Shown in pieces: positions 1 through 11,954 of a stretch of DNA of 64,000 nucleotides. Origin of the DNA: Lepraria neglecta (lineage: Eukaryota; Ascomycota; Lecanoromycetes; Lecanorales; Stereocaulaceae). Both the position numbers and the translations under genes were made by a program. Position 1 is the stretch's first letter, and every line of letters starts with the position of its first letter. Below the pieces are notes generated by a model. The model ran no database searches, had not been told where the DNA came from, and saw only the letters and a list, made by a program, of their open reading frames with translations. The stretch spans positions 1,922,001 to 1,986,000 of the forward strand of contig CM065653.1 of the NCBI GenBank assembly GCA_033220425.1. The letters run 5' to 3'.

Positions 1-680
1 ACTGATCCATAACTAACCCATCACGCAATAGCCTCTCTCCATAGTGCTTACGCTAAATGACGCTAGGAAGGCCTGATTCAGATGTACGCGAAAACGGTCG
101 CCGATCAAAGACCTCTCTCCTCACACCGAATCCTCTCGCTCGCATCTATAAATCTCCGAGCTGCAGCGATTTGCCGGCTGGATCCACTTTCATGACCGAA
201 CGCTGCATGACTGGGGGTATTTTAGGGACTTTGCATATAATCGCCTTCAATGCCCGTGTTTCTTCCCTCGCTAGGCACGCCATACGAAGAGCTCCACATA
301 GCGCCAGCTCATCATTTGAATCCTTAGGATCTCCCTTCGTTAACAACTGCCATGGATTCGTTGCAATGCTCGCGTGGGATCACCGTCTACTATTGCACAA
401 TTAAAATGGACCCAATGGCAGACTCTGAACGCCTGCCAGGCAATCTAAAAATATATATCCGAGGTCTCAGGCAACCCCGGGTCCGTGTATCCTCGCGTGA
501 TTTTATTTCCGCTAGATCTCATCTCAGATCTGGCATGCCTCGGAACTTTCTACCTGCATTCACTTTATGTCTGCACCTCATGGACTATTGCATTCGTGCT
601 TCCTCCCGTCCAATCATGATGTAACCGAGGAAAGGATAATCCCCACCAGCTGACTCTCCGGCCGGAACATCAATTCTCCA
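1..680. other. No gene recognised
   Basis: Only short unsupported reading frames are present on either strand. None shows a recognisable motif, a signal peptide or a convincing exon structure. Confidence 0.5.
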
Positions 681-870
681 GATGTCCTCATCATTGGTGC
701 GGGGGATTCTGGTACGTGCGGATAATTGCTCTGCGCGCCCATGACATTGTTATTATTATAATGCATTATGCATGTTGATAACGTTTGCTATGATTGAATG
801 CAGGGCTGAGGCTGTGGTCGCCATCGACGAGATCAGGGTGGTCAGGCAGTCAGGAGGTCAGCAGTCAGGA
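681..870 (+). pseudogene. Possible FAD-dependent monooxygenase N-terminal remnant
   Basis: The frame starting near 681 reads DVLIIGAGDSG, the beta strand plus GxGxxG turn of an FAD/NAD Rossmann fold. It is followed directly by a consensus intron (GTACGT donor after 711, CAG acceptor at 801-803) and resumes as GLRLWS, so the dinucleotide-binding loop is split by a normal-looking intron. After that the frame runs into a 15-bp tandem repeat and no further monooxygenase motif can be followed with confidence. Fungal FAD monooxygenases begin this way, but only about 20 residues support the call. It is probably a truncated relic; a chance match cannot be excluded. Confidence 0.33.
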
Positions 871-891
871 GGTCAGCAGTCAGGAGGTCAG
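847..891 (+). repeat. 15-bp tandem repeat, three copies
   Basis: The unit CAGTCAGGAGGTCAG occurs three times head to tail without mismatch, followed by a fourth partial degenerate copy (TAGTCGGGA). It lies just after the Rossmann-fold remnant and may mark where that gene was disrupted. Confidence 0.9.
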
Positions 892-3811
892 TAGTCGGGA
901 GCGCAAGTTTGTCCTTGGGGAGGAAGGTTAATCAAGTCGGTGGGACGTCGAAGAGGATTTTTAACCGCGTGCTGCGACGGCGGTAGGTTCTTCTTATTCC
1001 CGGGCTCGTCAGGGCAGGTTGCAGAGTACCTGGACGTTACAGCAGCGTTGCTAATGAAGGGTAGACCTCAGCTACCGTTACTTCTACTCCTTCGAATCCG
1101 ATCCCAACAGCCACTCAGGACCAATCCATAAGATTCGTGCAAGGAAACCAACTCCGTATATATGTCTGGCTCAGCAACGGCATGCATGGAGTTTGCTAGG
1201 ACGATATGGAGGACAACTCGTGAGACATGGTCAAAACGTCTTTGTGGTAAAGAAGCTGGGATTGGGAAGTCCTACACCATAACGTCTGGCTTCGTGGTGT
1301 TGGCGGTCGGTTAGCTCAATGTGCCAAATTTATCTGATATCCTGGGTCTCGAGCCGTTCAATGGCAAGATGGTGCACCCGGCAAGCTGGGACTGAGACTA
1401 TGTGTGCCTGGCACAAGAGGAGGGATAATGGGTGCAGGAACGTCCTGGGTGAAAGATAATCTACACATGCCTGAAGTCCATTGATCCAGTCTATTCCACA
1501 ATTATGACAAGGACAAATGGTACCAGCCATTCTCTCGAGTTCTTCCTCCTAGCGATCGGCCTTCGAACGAGTCACGAATCACAAGTCATATCTCTAACCT
1601 CTGCATTTATGGCCCCAGTGCTTCCCTCCCGACCACTTAGCTAAAGGACGCTTCCGCACGTATGGGCATTCCAGTGGAGAAATCACAGAATTCCGCTATG
1701 CTCCTTACAATCTTGCGTATAATAGTCTCATCCTGCAAATCGATACCCCGTTACCCCTTTATCAAACACCTCGTTACCACTGCCCTCGAGGCAAAACAGC
1801 GGGAAAGAAACACCCGGAGTGTCGAAGCACTCAAGGACGAATTCCAAGGGATGGCAGCAAGTAGCACGTGTGTGGAACCGAATTGCACGAATTGTTCTAA
1901 GGACAAGCATGGGAAGAACATCACGAATTGCTACTATACAATATCAACGGAGAACTGGCTTCATGGACTGGAGTGATTATGAGATTCAGGGTACTGCGGC
2001 CGCTGAGATGGGAATACCGGCCAGGAGGGGAGGTGAACGAGACAGTAGTTAGTGAAATAATGCTGGCGTTTGGGGCAGGAGGCACGGTCTCAATGACTAT
2101 TGTGAGTTCTTCAAGGATGATTGTTCCCAATCAATATATCAAATATTAGAGGGCACTGCACAACCTAGACTTCCGTCTCAAAAACTTCTCTTTATGCGTG
2201 ACTCCTGCTCCGCTCTCATACAATTTCTGGATAGACACGGTAGAAGGACTGCCATGTTTGAGAAGCTATGAACTTTCAGGGACAGCAGAATGAGGGTCGT
2301 GCGAGGCTGGGGGCACAGCCCACAGCGTCACTGTTCGTCGCTGGTTTAACAAGGCATTCCACCATAGTCTACAATAAATAGAAACTCCGACTCTCCCCTT
2401 CCTATCGAATACAGCAGCTTCGAAGCCCCCGTCCCCTCCGGATCACGCGGCTTTCGGAAAGTTGGATGTGACTCCACAGACCTGGCAAAGACGACCCCAC
2501 CCATCTCATTGTATATAGCACAAATTGTGTTAGGGGACGCTCTTCAAACAATATCGCAGATGGCCAGTTGGGCAAGTGGCTTGAATCCTACTCTCAATAG
2601 AGATGAACTTCCGTATATGTTCGCTGCTTCACTCTGTGCGAATCCAAATGCCGCACAGCGTCCTGTGCTCTTTGCAGTGGTAATGATGGAAGTGACCTGG
2701 ATCTGAGCGATTTACCCGCTATGTGGTTGTTCTGTCTCCCAAGGAGAGCCTGACTTGACAAGTCACTCACAGCACGAACATCCGAGGGTAGATAATGGAA
2801 AGGTGTCTCTTAGGCTTGGTGATTCACACCCCACGAGGAATGAAAGTAGGATTTCGTCAATCTGCTTTAGCCATCGAAATTCGGAGATCTGAGCACGAGC
2901 TTTCGGAGATCCAGCGGAGAATTGTCTCTGCAAATCCAAAAGCCAATGCAAGTGCAACAGCTGCTGTACATGCAAATGCACCACCCCCACATACCCTACC
3001 TTACTCCACTCCACCGCATAAGCTCGCTGCCCTATGCCCTGTCGGTCCCCGCCGTCATTCGTGTTTCCAAACTTGGCGGATAAGAAGCATTGACAGCACG
3101 CACAAATGCGTGATAACGAACGAGTATACAACCGACAGCTGCAGGAACCAGATGCACTATGCGACTTTGATATATGCAGGCGTCGGTCATCGAGAATTTA
3201 TTCTCCCATGCGAAGGTGACCGGAAAGGCGAATGTCGGTCACCGCTTTTTTTGGTGCGGTGCGGATAGCTGTGGGATTTTCGATAGCGTGATATGTAAGG
3301 CGCTGTAAGGAAGGCGATGTCGGCGGTGAAAGAGAAGAGCCTCGGCAACCTTCATGAACGTGCCTTAGCTTGATGATTAATGTCTCACGGAAAGTTCAAT
3401 GTTCGAAAGACGTGTGAACGAATGTTGGGCTCTGCCCGCCTTTGCCGTGAGCGAAGTTCTTTCTTCCAAGTAGAAGTGAGGGAGGGGAAAAGTCTCCCGA
3501 GGCAGAATTGTAGGACTGATGAACCGTGAATTTTTAAAACACACTTGAGACTTGATCATTCTTCGTTATGTTTAGGTAATTTATTGCAACATACCTTACT
3601 GCACATCCTCTGAACGTTTATGGAGCCCACTTCTGATCTCACGTACACATAGAGCAGCTGCTTCCCAGTAAAACCAGGTGTTATAGATTACGATTAGAAA
3701 TTATGTACATACAGTCAAGGCAGCGTCACTTTTAACACTAAAGGAAATCGCCAATCGAAGACAAACTGATCGAACAGGGTGAAGTAAGAGCCAACGAAAT
3801 TCCGTCGTGGT
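892..3811. other. Long stretch without recognisable genes
   Basis: Several frames of 60-157 codons are open on both strands (for example 1662-1976 plus and 2795-3268 plus) but overlap one another, lack motifs and have no clear splice structure. I see no transposon ends or conserved domain here. Confidence 0.45.
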
Positions 3812-5890
3812 TTACAAACCAGAATCAATCTGCTCAACAGTATTCCCACCCGAATAAGCAGCCCAATCCCTACAATTCTGGAACGATGTAGACGGAATGT
3901 TGTAATTCTTGATAGCGGTAGGTTGCTCGAGAATATTGGCATAGAGACCTACCCAGACGTGCCATGCAATGTGGTAGTGGAAAGGCTAGACACCTGGGTT
4001 GTGTGATTGCCATTGTAAGACCTAAGCACGTTCGTATCAGTGTCAATAAATAGATTTTTCAAAGTTGTAACATACGATGTAGCCATTCGCTGGCAGAATC
4101 TGGACATCGCGCCGTTGTGGATTGTTGGCGTTGACGACGGTGCCATCCCATGTCCCTGTTCTGGATGCTAGGACTGACCTGGGAGGCTTGTTTTAGCATC
4201 GTCGATTCGGAGTTAAGGCACATGTGTACTCACATCTCATGACCGTGAAGATGCCAAGGGTGGCTAGTCGGAGATTGGTTGGTGAGCACGACTCTCGCAC
4301 TAGCATTGCTACCAATGTTATAGACATTCTACTCCGGATCATAGGGATACGAATCATTTCCAGCATTCGCTAGAAGCAAAAGGGGATTGTTGAAGTTAGC
4401 TCTAAATCCAGAGTCGTTGATGGTCCATGCGAGGTGGTTGGTAGCATTGATAGTGAAATTGACGGCCATGTCTATTGTTGTGGCTGGGTCGCCGGTCGCG
4501 ATGTGGTAGGCAGCTACAGTCTGGGATAGAGCATCGTTCTCGCATGGCGGCGTGTTGTCGACTTGGGCTACCGAGTTTGCGCCTGGAGAGCCGGTCGTGT
4601 TGGCCTTCTCGTAGTAGATCGTGGCGAGGGCAATAGGCTGATTAGCTGGCTCCGTGCATTCGCCGCTGGAAATTCTCGAGCAGATCCAGACGATGTTAGT
4701 AGTGTACGGCTCAATGGGGATAAAGCCGTTGGCGAAGACTGTCATGTTGTGGCCGTCGATGCTGAACTTCTGAATCGCAGCGATGCCAGAATTAATCAAG
4801 CGAAGCCGATATTTCTTCCCACTGATGAAGTTGAATTTCGCAACTCCTGCATTATTGACGCATGGACCGGTCGTGCTGGTTGAAGTAGTATCTGGACAAA
4901 AAGTTCATCTTCCCATTGATGTGGTTATTATCATAAGCTGGACGGATGAGCTGAAGCTCGTTGGGATTTATTGGGCCTTCGACGCCCTCAAGAATGTCGT
5001 AGTAGCGTGTAATAATAATCATTCAGGGTCACAGGACTCAAGTCGATATCGTATAGTTCATTCTTTGGGCCGTGAATGATCATGGGGCCCCATAGACCAT
5101 CAGCGTACTGGCTGGAGTAGTGAGAGTGATAGAATGTACTTCCGTAGGGAGTGGCTTTGAAGGTCTGAGTGAAGCTACCGCCAGGAGCAATCGGACACTT
5201 GGATACGCCAGAAACGCCATCTTCCCACTCGGAGTTTTGGTTCATGAGGCCGTGATAGTGGATGGTGGTGCCTTCTACTGGATTGGCGATGGCATTGTTT
5301 ACAGTCACTTGGATCGTGTCTCCCCAGTTGGCCTCAATTGGTGGCTAGAGAAATTGTGGTTAGCCGAATCGCCAGTGATGGAATCATTTCGAATACGCAC
5401 ACCAGGATATTCACCATTGATCAATAGCATGTCTTTGGAATAGCCATCAGGAGCCACCGTGCCCCGGGCAATGGCGAATTCATAGTTGCGTACTACGCCG
5501 GTATTCCTTTGTTCCCCATGGCCAGCCATTCACGATGGGGCTTTATGCGTCAGTAAGCAGGTTGCTTAGCCAGTCCAACTAGCTCGACAGCCTCGAGAAG
5601 GAACGCGTCTAATTGCTCCACTGACACGCCAAAGAAGGAATAAAGTTAGGAAGTTGAGTGATCACTTGTGGCTTACATTATTGGTCAAGAAGGTGGGGTA
5701 ATTTGGAGCATGAAGCGTTCCTAAATGGGATGCACCTGCACGAATTCACGTTAGCATACCTGCCAGACTTGCTTGACAGCAGTAACAGCATTACGCAAGC
5801 AGAGTCTTGAGGCATACCATTGGTCCATGACTGAGGAATGGCGGCCACTAGGGCAGTAGCACCATTCAGCAAGTTTGAAATCAATGCCAT
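3812..5890 (-). pseudogene. Laccase (multicopper oxidase) pseudogene
   Basis: Laccases oxidise phenols at a type-1 copper and reduce oxygen at a trinuclear T2/T3 cluster. A start with a signal-like peptide (MALISNLLNGATALVAAIPQ) lies at 5890, and short introns can be traced throughout. Copper motifs appear in order: HYHG near 5250, YHSHYSSQYADGLWG near 5125, HPWHLHGHEM near 4240 and the last motif near 3985. Damage is extensive. TAG replaces the expected Trp just before NVYNIGSNA (about 4327) and again before PFHYHIAWH (about 3995). The type-1 copper Cys of the usual HCH motif is Tyr. Frame breaks lie near 4990 and 4860. Most of these changes are G-to-A on the coding strand. The product would be inactive even if translated. 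Family identity is firm; the number of introns is less certain. Confidence 0.88.
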
Positions 5891-6403
5891 TTTGATAAGA
5901 CTTGAAGATGTGTGTGGAAAGGTAAGGGAGGAAATGCCTGTGGCAGGATGGGAGGTACAAGTACATTATGAGAATCTCTGCTTCAGAAAGCCAAGTAAAT
6001 GTATGCAACATCATCATATACGTGCAGAGCTAGAACCATGAATATATTTGGAATGAGGAAGGTGTACTCTCCGTTGGTCAGGCTGTACCTATCCGGGCTA
6101 CCTCGCGTCCAAAAACGGACGATGGTGAGAAAGTGGCCAAATCAGGCAGGGTATCCATGGCTCGAACGCAGGGTTAGTACGAGCAAAGGCGTGTGACCAT
6201 AGGTCGAAAGTTGGTCATGAGTCTCATGACAAGTTGAATGGTGCAAGTTGCGGTGGTCGATGAAGTCCTTGGCCTCTCGGCCTTGGGCTAGGTTATGGCA
6301 AGCGAGTGAACGAATGGTAGATCAAAGCACCGAAAATGGAGGCGCATGAACAAAAATCCTTAGTCAGCCTACTGCACTAGCCTTTTTCGACCCTAGCTCG
6401 GTA
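5891..6403. other. Intergenic, no gene seen
   Basis: The stretch lies between the laccase relic start and the left end of the Tc1/mariner element. It would hold the old laccase promoter. No coding signal is visible. Confidence 0.5.
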
Positions 6404-6455
6404 TGAACAAAATAGTTTAGGCTCAGCCCTATAGGCCACCCCTGTAGCTCGCCCC
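6404..6455 (+). repeat. Left terminal inverted repeat of the Tc1/mariner element
   Basis: It begins TGAACAAAATAG and pairs with the reverse complement of 7741-7792 at all but about seven of 52 positions. Six of the differences are C/T or A/G transitions. Confidence 0.9.
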
Positions 6456-6612
6456 CATCAACCACCTATAGCTCGCCCTATCAGCTACCTATCCACCCCT
6501 ATAACGTCTCTATCACCTACTATACCGAAGAAACGAAAGCACGCCAAACGGGGCCAAGAGGGTCCTTCCACACCGAAACGAAAACGAGCCAAACAGGGCA
6601 CCTATATCACCC

Positions 6613-7714
6613 ATGATACCCCCCCAACGCGCTAAAGTCCAGGGGACTATTGAATTCCTACGGGCCAAAGAGCTCCCTATTGATAGTACCGAAGTATTTA
6701 GGTTCTTCGGGTTCGGAAAGCAGACTGGATACGATGTTATTAAGCCCGGAGCCCCCGCACGCACCTTCCATAATCGCGATATCGTAGAGACTCGGGGGCG
6801 TCCTAACAAGCTCTCGGGGGCTGATGTTAGGGAAGCTGATCACCTAATAGAAGAGGCAGATTTGGGGCTTGACTCCAAAGGGATAGGCTAGATAGGGCTT
6901 GTTTGGGAGCTCGATCTCAATATACACCCTAAAACGTTACAGCGCACTATGCGTGATGCTATGACTTATGGGGGCCACCTGGCCGCTGCTAAAGAGGAGC
7001 TGCCCCAGCGTCCTAAAGACGACCGATGGGCCTGGGCAGATACTATGCCATCCCTGCGGAAGGACCCTGGAGACTGGGAAAATGTACGCTGGAGTGATGA
7101 ATTTCACGCGGGATTCGGCCCTGAAGGGCAATTATGGATCATTCGAAAACGGAGCAATGGGATGCGGAGGGCGCTTCGACAATATACAGCATACCTATAA
7201 GCCTACTAATACGCAGGCTACAGAGAAGGTTCACGCCTGGGCCGCAGTGGGTTGGGAGTTCAAAACGCGCCTAAACTTCTATAGTGTTAGGGACCCTCAG
7301 GGCGCTATTACGAATAAGGCCTATATCGAGCAGATCTTGGAGGTAAGGGTTAAAAAATAGGGTACTAGCAAGGAAATAGGGTACGTTTTAGAGCAGGATA
7401 GGGCCTCAGGCCACGGGGGCTCCGGGGGCCCTGAAGCCAGATATCGGAATCTTATAGCCAAATGGTTTAGGGATCACGGGGTAGAAACGTTTTTCAACTG
7501 CCACGATTCGCCTGATTTAGCCCCTATCGAGACCTGCTGGTAGGGCTCTAAGCAATACCAAAGAAAACACCCTTATTAGGCCCAGGAGACCTTAAGGGAG
7601 CTGCTCAGGGAGGGATAGGATCAGGTTTCGCAACCCTATATTAATCAATTAGTGCTCTCTACGCCCGAGAGACTTAGGGATGTCCAGCGCCTTAAAGGGG
7701 GCAAAACACGCTAG
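6613..7714 (+). pseudogene. Tc1/mariner transposase (DDE_3 type) pseudogene
   Basis: The N-terminal part is a helix-turn-helix region with KQTGYDVI and the linker motif VETRGRPNKLS (about 6785-6815). The catalytic core follows: first Asp in VRWSDEFHAGFG (about 7090-7120), then HAWAAVGWEFKT (about 7230-7265), second Asp in LEQDRASGHG (about 7390-7415), and the third acidic motif SPDLAPIETCW (about 7508-7540). In-frame TAG codons occur near 6890, 7358, 7541, 7577 and 7615; where the family is well known they replace Trp or Gln. One frame change lies near 7160-7190. The original enzyme would have cut and pasted the element by binding its terminal repeats; this copy cannot make it. The stop codons after GGKTR near 7712 mark the normal end. 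Confidence 0.9.
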
Positions 7715-7740
7715 TAGATAGTAAATAATTCAACGTAATA

Positions 7741-7792
7741 GGGGCAAGCTACAGGGGTAGCCTATAGGGTTAAGCCCAGACTATTTTGTTCC
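7741..7792 (-). repeat. Right terminal inverted repeat of the Tc1/mariner element
   Basis: This is the partner of 6404-6455. It ends in CTATTTTGTTCC immediately before a TA dinucleotide. Confidence 0.9.
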
Positions 7793-8921
7793 TAGGATGC
7801 TCGCGTTAGGCTCGTGTTAGGCCTGGAGAGTCCTCCTGATCCCAAGCATTGGCATTACAAGCTGTGTGGATACAACTTTGCAACAAGGCGCTTAATTGCC
7901 AAAAGATAAGTGCAAGGGTTGTAAAATACATCGAATGACGGCTTTTATGTACTGGAAGCTTTCCTGTAGGTCAAAACATTGCAAAGATGTCACCTGTTAG
8001 GCCATGATCAGCTGAGTATCTTGGGACTCGATATGGCTTTGCCAACAAGATTCCTACTGTTCTACTTCTAGGCTCGGGGGCAGGAATGAACAACGGGTAC
8101 CGCGCACCTATGCTCGTTGCGTCCACATTGGGCCATTCAACTGTTGGAGTAGCCTGTTTCGGCTGTCGTCTCAAGCCTGAAACATGCGATGCATCAATGT
8201 GAAAAATGGGCTTCAATTCTTTTATGTGACTTGCTCCTCCATCTGTTCTGCATCTTGAGCTCCGAACCCGTTCTTAACCCCTTCGCCAACATATTTGTCC
8301 GCAAGAATCTGATCGGAACTGCGGGCAAAATCTGATCTGCTCCCTGATCAGCACGCTCCACACCCAGAGGCGTTAGGTATAAGTATAGTAGATCTTCCTG
8401 CGTCAGCGGTGGCAGCCTCGAGTATCCATATATCCTTCCTCTCTCTGACCTTACAGCCATCTTCCAAAACCCGGACAGCGTGCAGAATCTAGACGAAATT
8501 GTGCAGATCAAGCTGTACACACTCTTGCCACGCACGGCATGAGTTTCAGCTCGCTAAGCAGTATTTTCGTCCAGAATTTTATCATCGGTCTTCGTACTGA
8601 GCCGTGGCAGGTCCACTGATGTCCCCTCCATAACCGATTGTCCACCCGTCCGCTCCAACACCAATACCTAATAAGCAAGGGCTTCCACGAGCCTAGAAAG
8701 CCGAAAAATGCAACCCTCACTCCAATTTCCGGGCTCTCAAGAAGTCGTGCTCCCGCGTTCCTACCACGCGCGAATAAGCACGATTTCGACTCGACCGAGC
8801 GTCAGCACCGCCAACTTCGCTGGCAACCGCTTGACAGAGGGTTGCTGCTAAGAGCAGCTTCTTTAACGTGAGTGAAGATTGCACGAACGACATCCGCCAA
8901 ACCTTCTAATGTCGTTCACCA
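7793..8921. other. Intergenic, no gene supported
   Basis: A 113-codon frame on the minus strand (8194-8535) and other shorter frames lack motifs and splice context. The 3' flank of the membrane protein gene lies at the right end. Confidence 0.4.
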
Positions 8922-10226
8922 TCACCAGCCCCACCTCTCCCCTCTGACCAAGGCTCCCACCTTCTCAGCAGTAGGCACTGGTTCTTCCTTTCTACCCTCC
9001 TCCAAGTCCATGTTATCACCCAAAACCCCAAGGTGTGCAAAAGCCGAAGATTGGCTCGGTTTCATCCTAGTATGACTCAATTCCGGCCTCGTAGGCTCCT
9101 CCAGACGTAAAGTTGTATTCGAGTTCCTTCGTTGAAGTTCGATCTCACTAGCACCTGATTTGATCCGGTCCGGTCCTCCTCCCCATTCTTGAAGAGTTCG
9201 ACCAGATAATCCCGAATTCCATGAGGACAATTTATTCTTGAATTTGGGGACCATCCGGCTGAAGATAGGTCGGTAGGTCGGGAGGCAGACGCTGACAACT
9301 CCCATGCCCATTTCGATGGCCGTCCACACCTGAGATTGTATATCCGTGTAGCTGGGATCTATTGGTGTGAGATTATGGATGACGACTGCGCGGTAAATAC
9401 TAGCGAAGCAAACGAAGCCTCCAAGCATGAAAATCCCCATGATCTTAATCTTCCTCTCCAGGGGTTGCTGAAGTCCCCATAGTAGAGGCATTGGAAGGAT
9501 TAGGATGACGAAGTCGGTCAGGACATTGCAGACTGCAAAGATAGTAACAGGAGCACCGATGGGAAGGCAATGACGTTTGATCGTCGGGTCCCAGTTCGCG
9601 CTTATTGGAACGCATTGGATAAGGGCTCCCATGCCTTGCACTCCGCTGTAGATGAGGATGAAGATTACGACGGCCCAAAGGAGCTTGGTGAAGCGGTGGC
9701 TGACGAAGAAGACTCGGTGGTAAAGGTATAATATGGAGGCCTTGATGGAGAATGTTGCGGCTTGGTATATCACCTCGACAGCCAGAAGCGTCTATGAACA
9801 CGTTAGCTTCGCTACTTGCTGGCTTACGAGGTTTGGTACCCGGGCGAATCCTTTGATGCTCGTCGTCTTATCAGTCGTTACGATTGTATGCCTTCCCGCG
9901 CCATAATGAATGCCGACGAATTGGCAGATGATGACAGCAGTTGTGAATACCTAGTCGGCCAAGTCCACATCATCAGCTGGATGGCCCCAAAGTGGGAAGT
10001 CGGGGGCACGAGAATTGTAGGGGATGATTACCAGCCCTGCAACAATGAACCAGTCATCATATTCGTACTTGACTCGGGTCATCCGCCGACAAAGAAATCT
10101 CAGTGCAACGGCGATGTATGCAAGAATAAGACACACAGTGTTCGAGGCGACTAATGACGGTACTAGGGTCTCGTTGATGTGATCTCGTTGATCTTGTAGC
10201 TCAGCGGCCGTGGGCACGGTGGCCAT
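8922..10226 (-). CDS. Rhodopsin-fold (PTH11-like) integral membrane protein
   Basis: Three exons give a 391-residue protein: 10032-10226, 9840-9950 and 8922-9791, with introns of 81 and 48 nt. A short extracellular N-terminus precedes TM1 (NTVCLILAYIAVALRFLCRR) and the family motif YEYDDWFIVAGL. Further hydrophobic segments follow (GIHYGAGRH loop, FSIKASILYLYHRVFF, LLWAVVIFILIYSG, VCNVLTDFVILILPMPLLW, IMGIFMLGGFVCFASIYRAVV, WTAIEMGMGVVSVCLPTYRP), about seven in all, then a roughly 115-residue charged cytoplasmic tail. This order matches the large ascomycete rhodopsin-domain family, a few members of which are plant- or surface-sensing receptors such as Pth11; most have no known ligand. The reading frame is intact. 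The second intron donor could alternatively be a GTAAGC 12 bases downstream, giving a four-residue difference. Confidence 0.9.
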
Positions 10227-11954
10227 TACAAACGGTTTCTAGAGAGTCGTCCCGTGTGTTTTCGGCTCAAGATCAGGAATGTGGAATATGCCAAGCTGCG
10301 CGCGAGACTGGATGGCGTATTACTGCTGGACCTCAAAAGACTGTGCAAATGTCCATTCTATTATTCCATGGTACAAGCAAATGAATGTCCATCCCACTTC
10401 GACACAGGTGTTGCAAAGAGAAATAGGCGACAGATTCGGAAAAGATGGGAATCTGGACGTGGAAAGTTTGAAGTTAATCTGGGGTCACAGCGCATTATAA
10501 TTAGCGGCAGTGTGGCATCCTCCACTCAGAAGGATGTCAATAGGTTCGGCAACGTCAGGTAATAGGAAATATTCGGCTAAACCGCAGGAGTTCTGCACCC
10601 CACAAAGCTAGAGCTCCTGACTTGAAGCAACCATCTCAGAACTTATTGTATTTGCGACATTGCAGTCGCATTTTCAAGCATCGCGCACCCTTTCCATGAT
10701 ATCGAAATATGGATGAATGCGATTAACGTAATGCAATTCCCCAGATCTCGAATTTTAACATTCTAGAGCCAGTCTAGAACGAGCTGTGCCGTACGAGAAA
10801 AGATCTTGGGAGGTTAGGCGAAGGGGAGCTGTGATTGGTGCGCGAGATCGCCAATCAATTAGGTACATAATCAAAGCCTCTAGCGCTCCCCTTAACGGCG
10901 ATCTCTTTACGCCACCAAGCTCAGTAATTGGCACCATTTTGGCCTCTTGCTGTGTGCCCGAGTCCTAACGTTCCATTCCGGCATTGTTCCTTTGGTTCTT
11001 AAAGAACATCGATTTCGAGGTCATCGAGGGTGGTGTGCGGAGACACATTCATGACCGAGAAGAATAAGTCCCGCGCATTGAGCGAGCACAATCAAGCTTA
11101 CAGCCCCATCCATGCAAATGACTGAGTGTCTAAGAGAGACCTAAATTTTGGTATAGGGACTCACTCGGAGACAAGAGCAGGCAGACCGGCCAGTATTGAT
11201 AGCAGTATCTGACAACTCGAAGAAATACGAGAAAATCATAGAGAGCCAACGCAGGATATATTAGTATACACAGCCTAAGGCAGGGACTTGGGTGTTGGCT
11301 AGACAACATTCGCGCCAACATCTTATTCTAATCAGCTTAAATATTCGTGTGTAGGACTTGGCTACCATGAGGCAAACCTCAGTTGGAGAACATTTGAAAG
11401 ACTGGGGTGCTGAATATCATTCAAATTCGGCGATTCCTGCGAGAAGCTTCACGTCCTGTGATAAGGCAACTGAAGTTTCCAGCTCGTAGGAGCTTGGTTG
11501 AAGCAGTCCCGCATTATGGATGCGGTTCATATTCTAAATTCTTGAAGGCTTTTCGATAATGGGCTTTCTTCTTAGTAGAAGTGCGGGAACACCAGGAACA
11601 TCGTGCGGGATTCAAGGCTCATTCCATGCCGCAATCATTCTAAGTCGAATCAGAAGACTATTACTTCCACTAGCCAAATACTCACACCTAGATTCTCGAC
11701 GATATTGTTGCTCACTTGGTCTAGCCTTCGTTGTCACTCGCATCACTGAATGAGTCGAATTAAGCGACTTACAAACAGAACGTGATAGCAAATGGCGACA
11801 ACACTCACACACATTTTCAAGGACATCTCGTGGATGGTTGGAAAATTGCCTTGGTCTCTCAACTACCAAACACCATGGTTCGACAATTCTCTCAATTCCT
11901 AGCCTTATCTTGATTCACATTCTCTCTCAATTTTCTACCTCCGAATGGCTGGTA
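10227..11954. other. Intergenic, no gene seen
   Basis: Only short overlapping frames without motifs are present. The 5' flank of the rhodopsin-like gene and the 3' flank of the BTB gene lie at the ends. Confidence 0.45.

Larger units (their letters stand above)
6404..7792 (+). mobile_element. Tc1/mariner-type DNA transposon, both ends present, inactive
   Basis: The element is bounded by imperfect 52-bp terminal inverted repeats and by TA dinucleotides at 6402-6403 and 7793-7794, the target duplication expected for this superfamily. It contains one decayed transposase gene on the plus strand. Total length is about 1.39 kb. Almost all differences between the two terminal repeats are transitions, and the transposase stops are mostly TAG in place of Trp or Gln, so the decay looks RIP-like. 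The ends may be off by one base. Confidence 0.92.
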
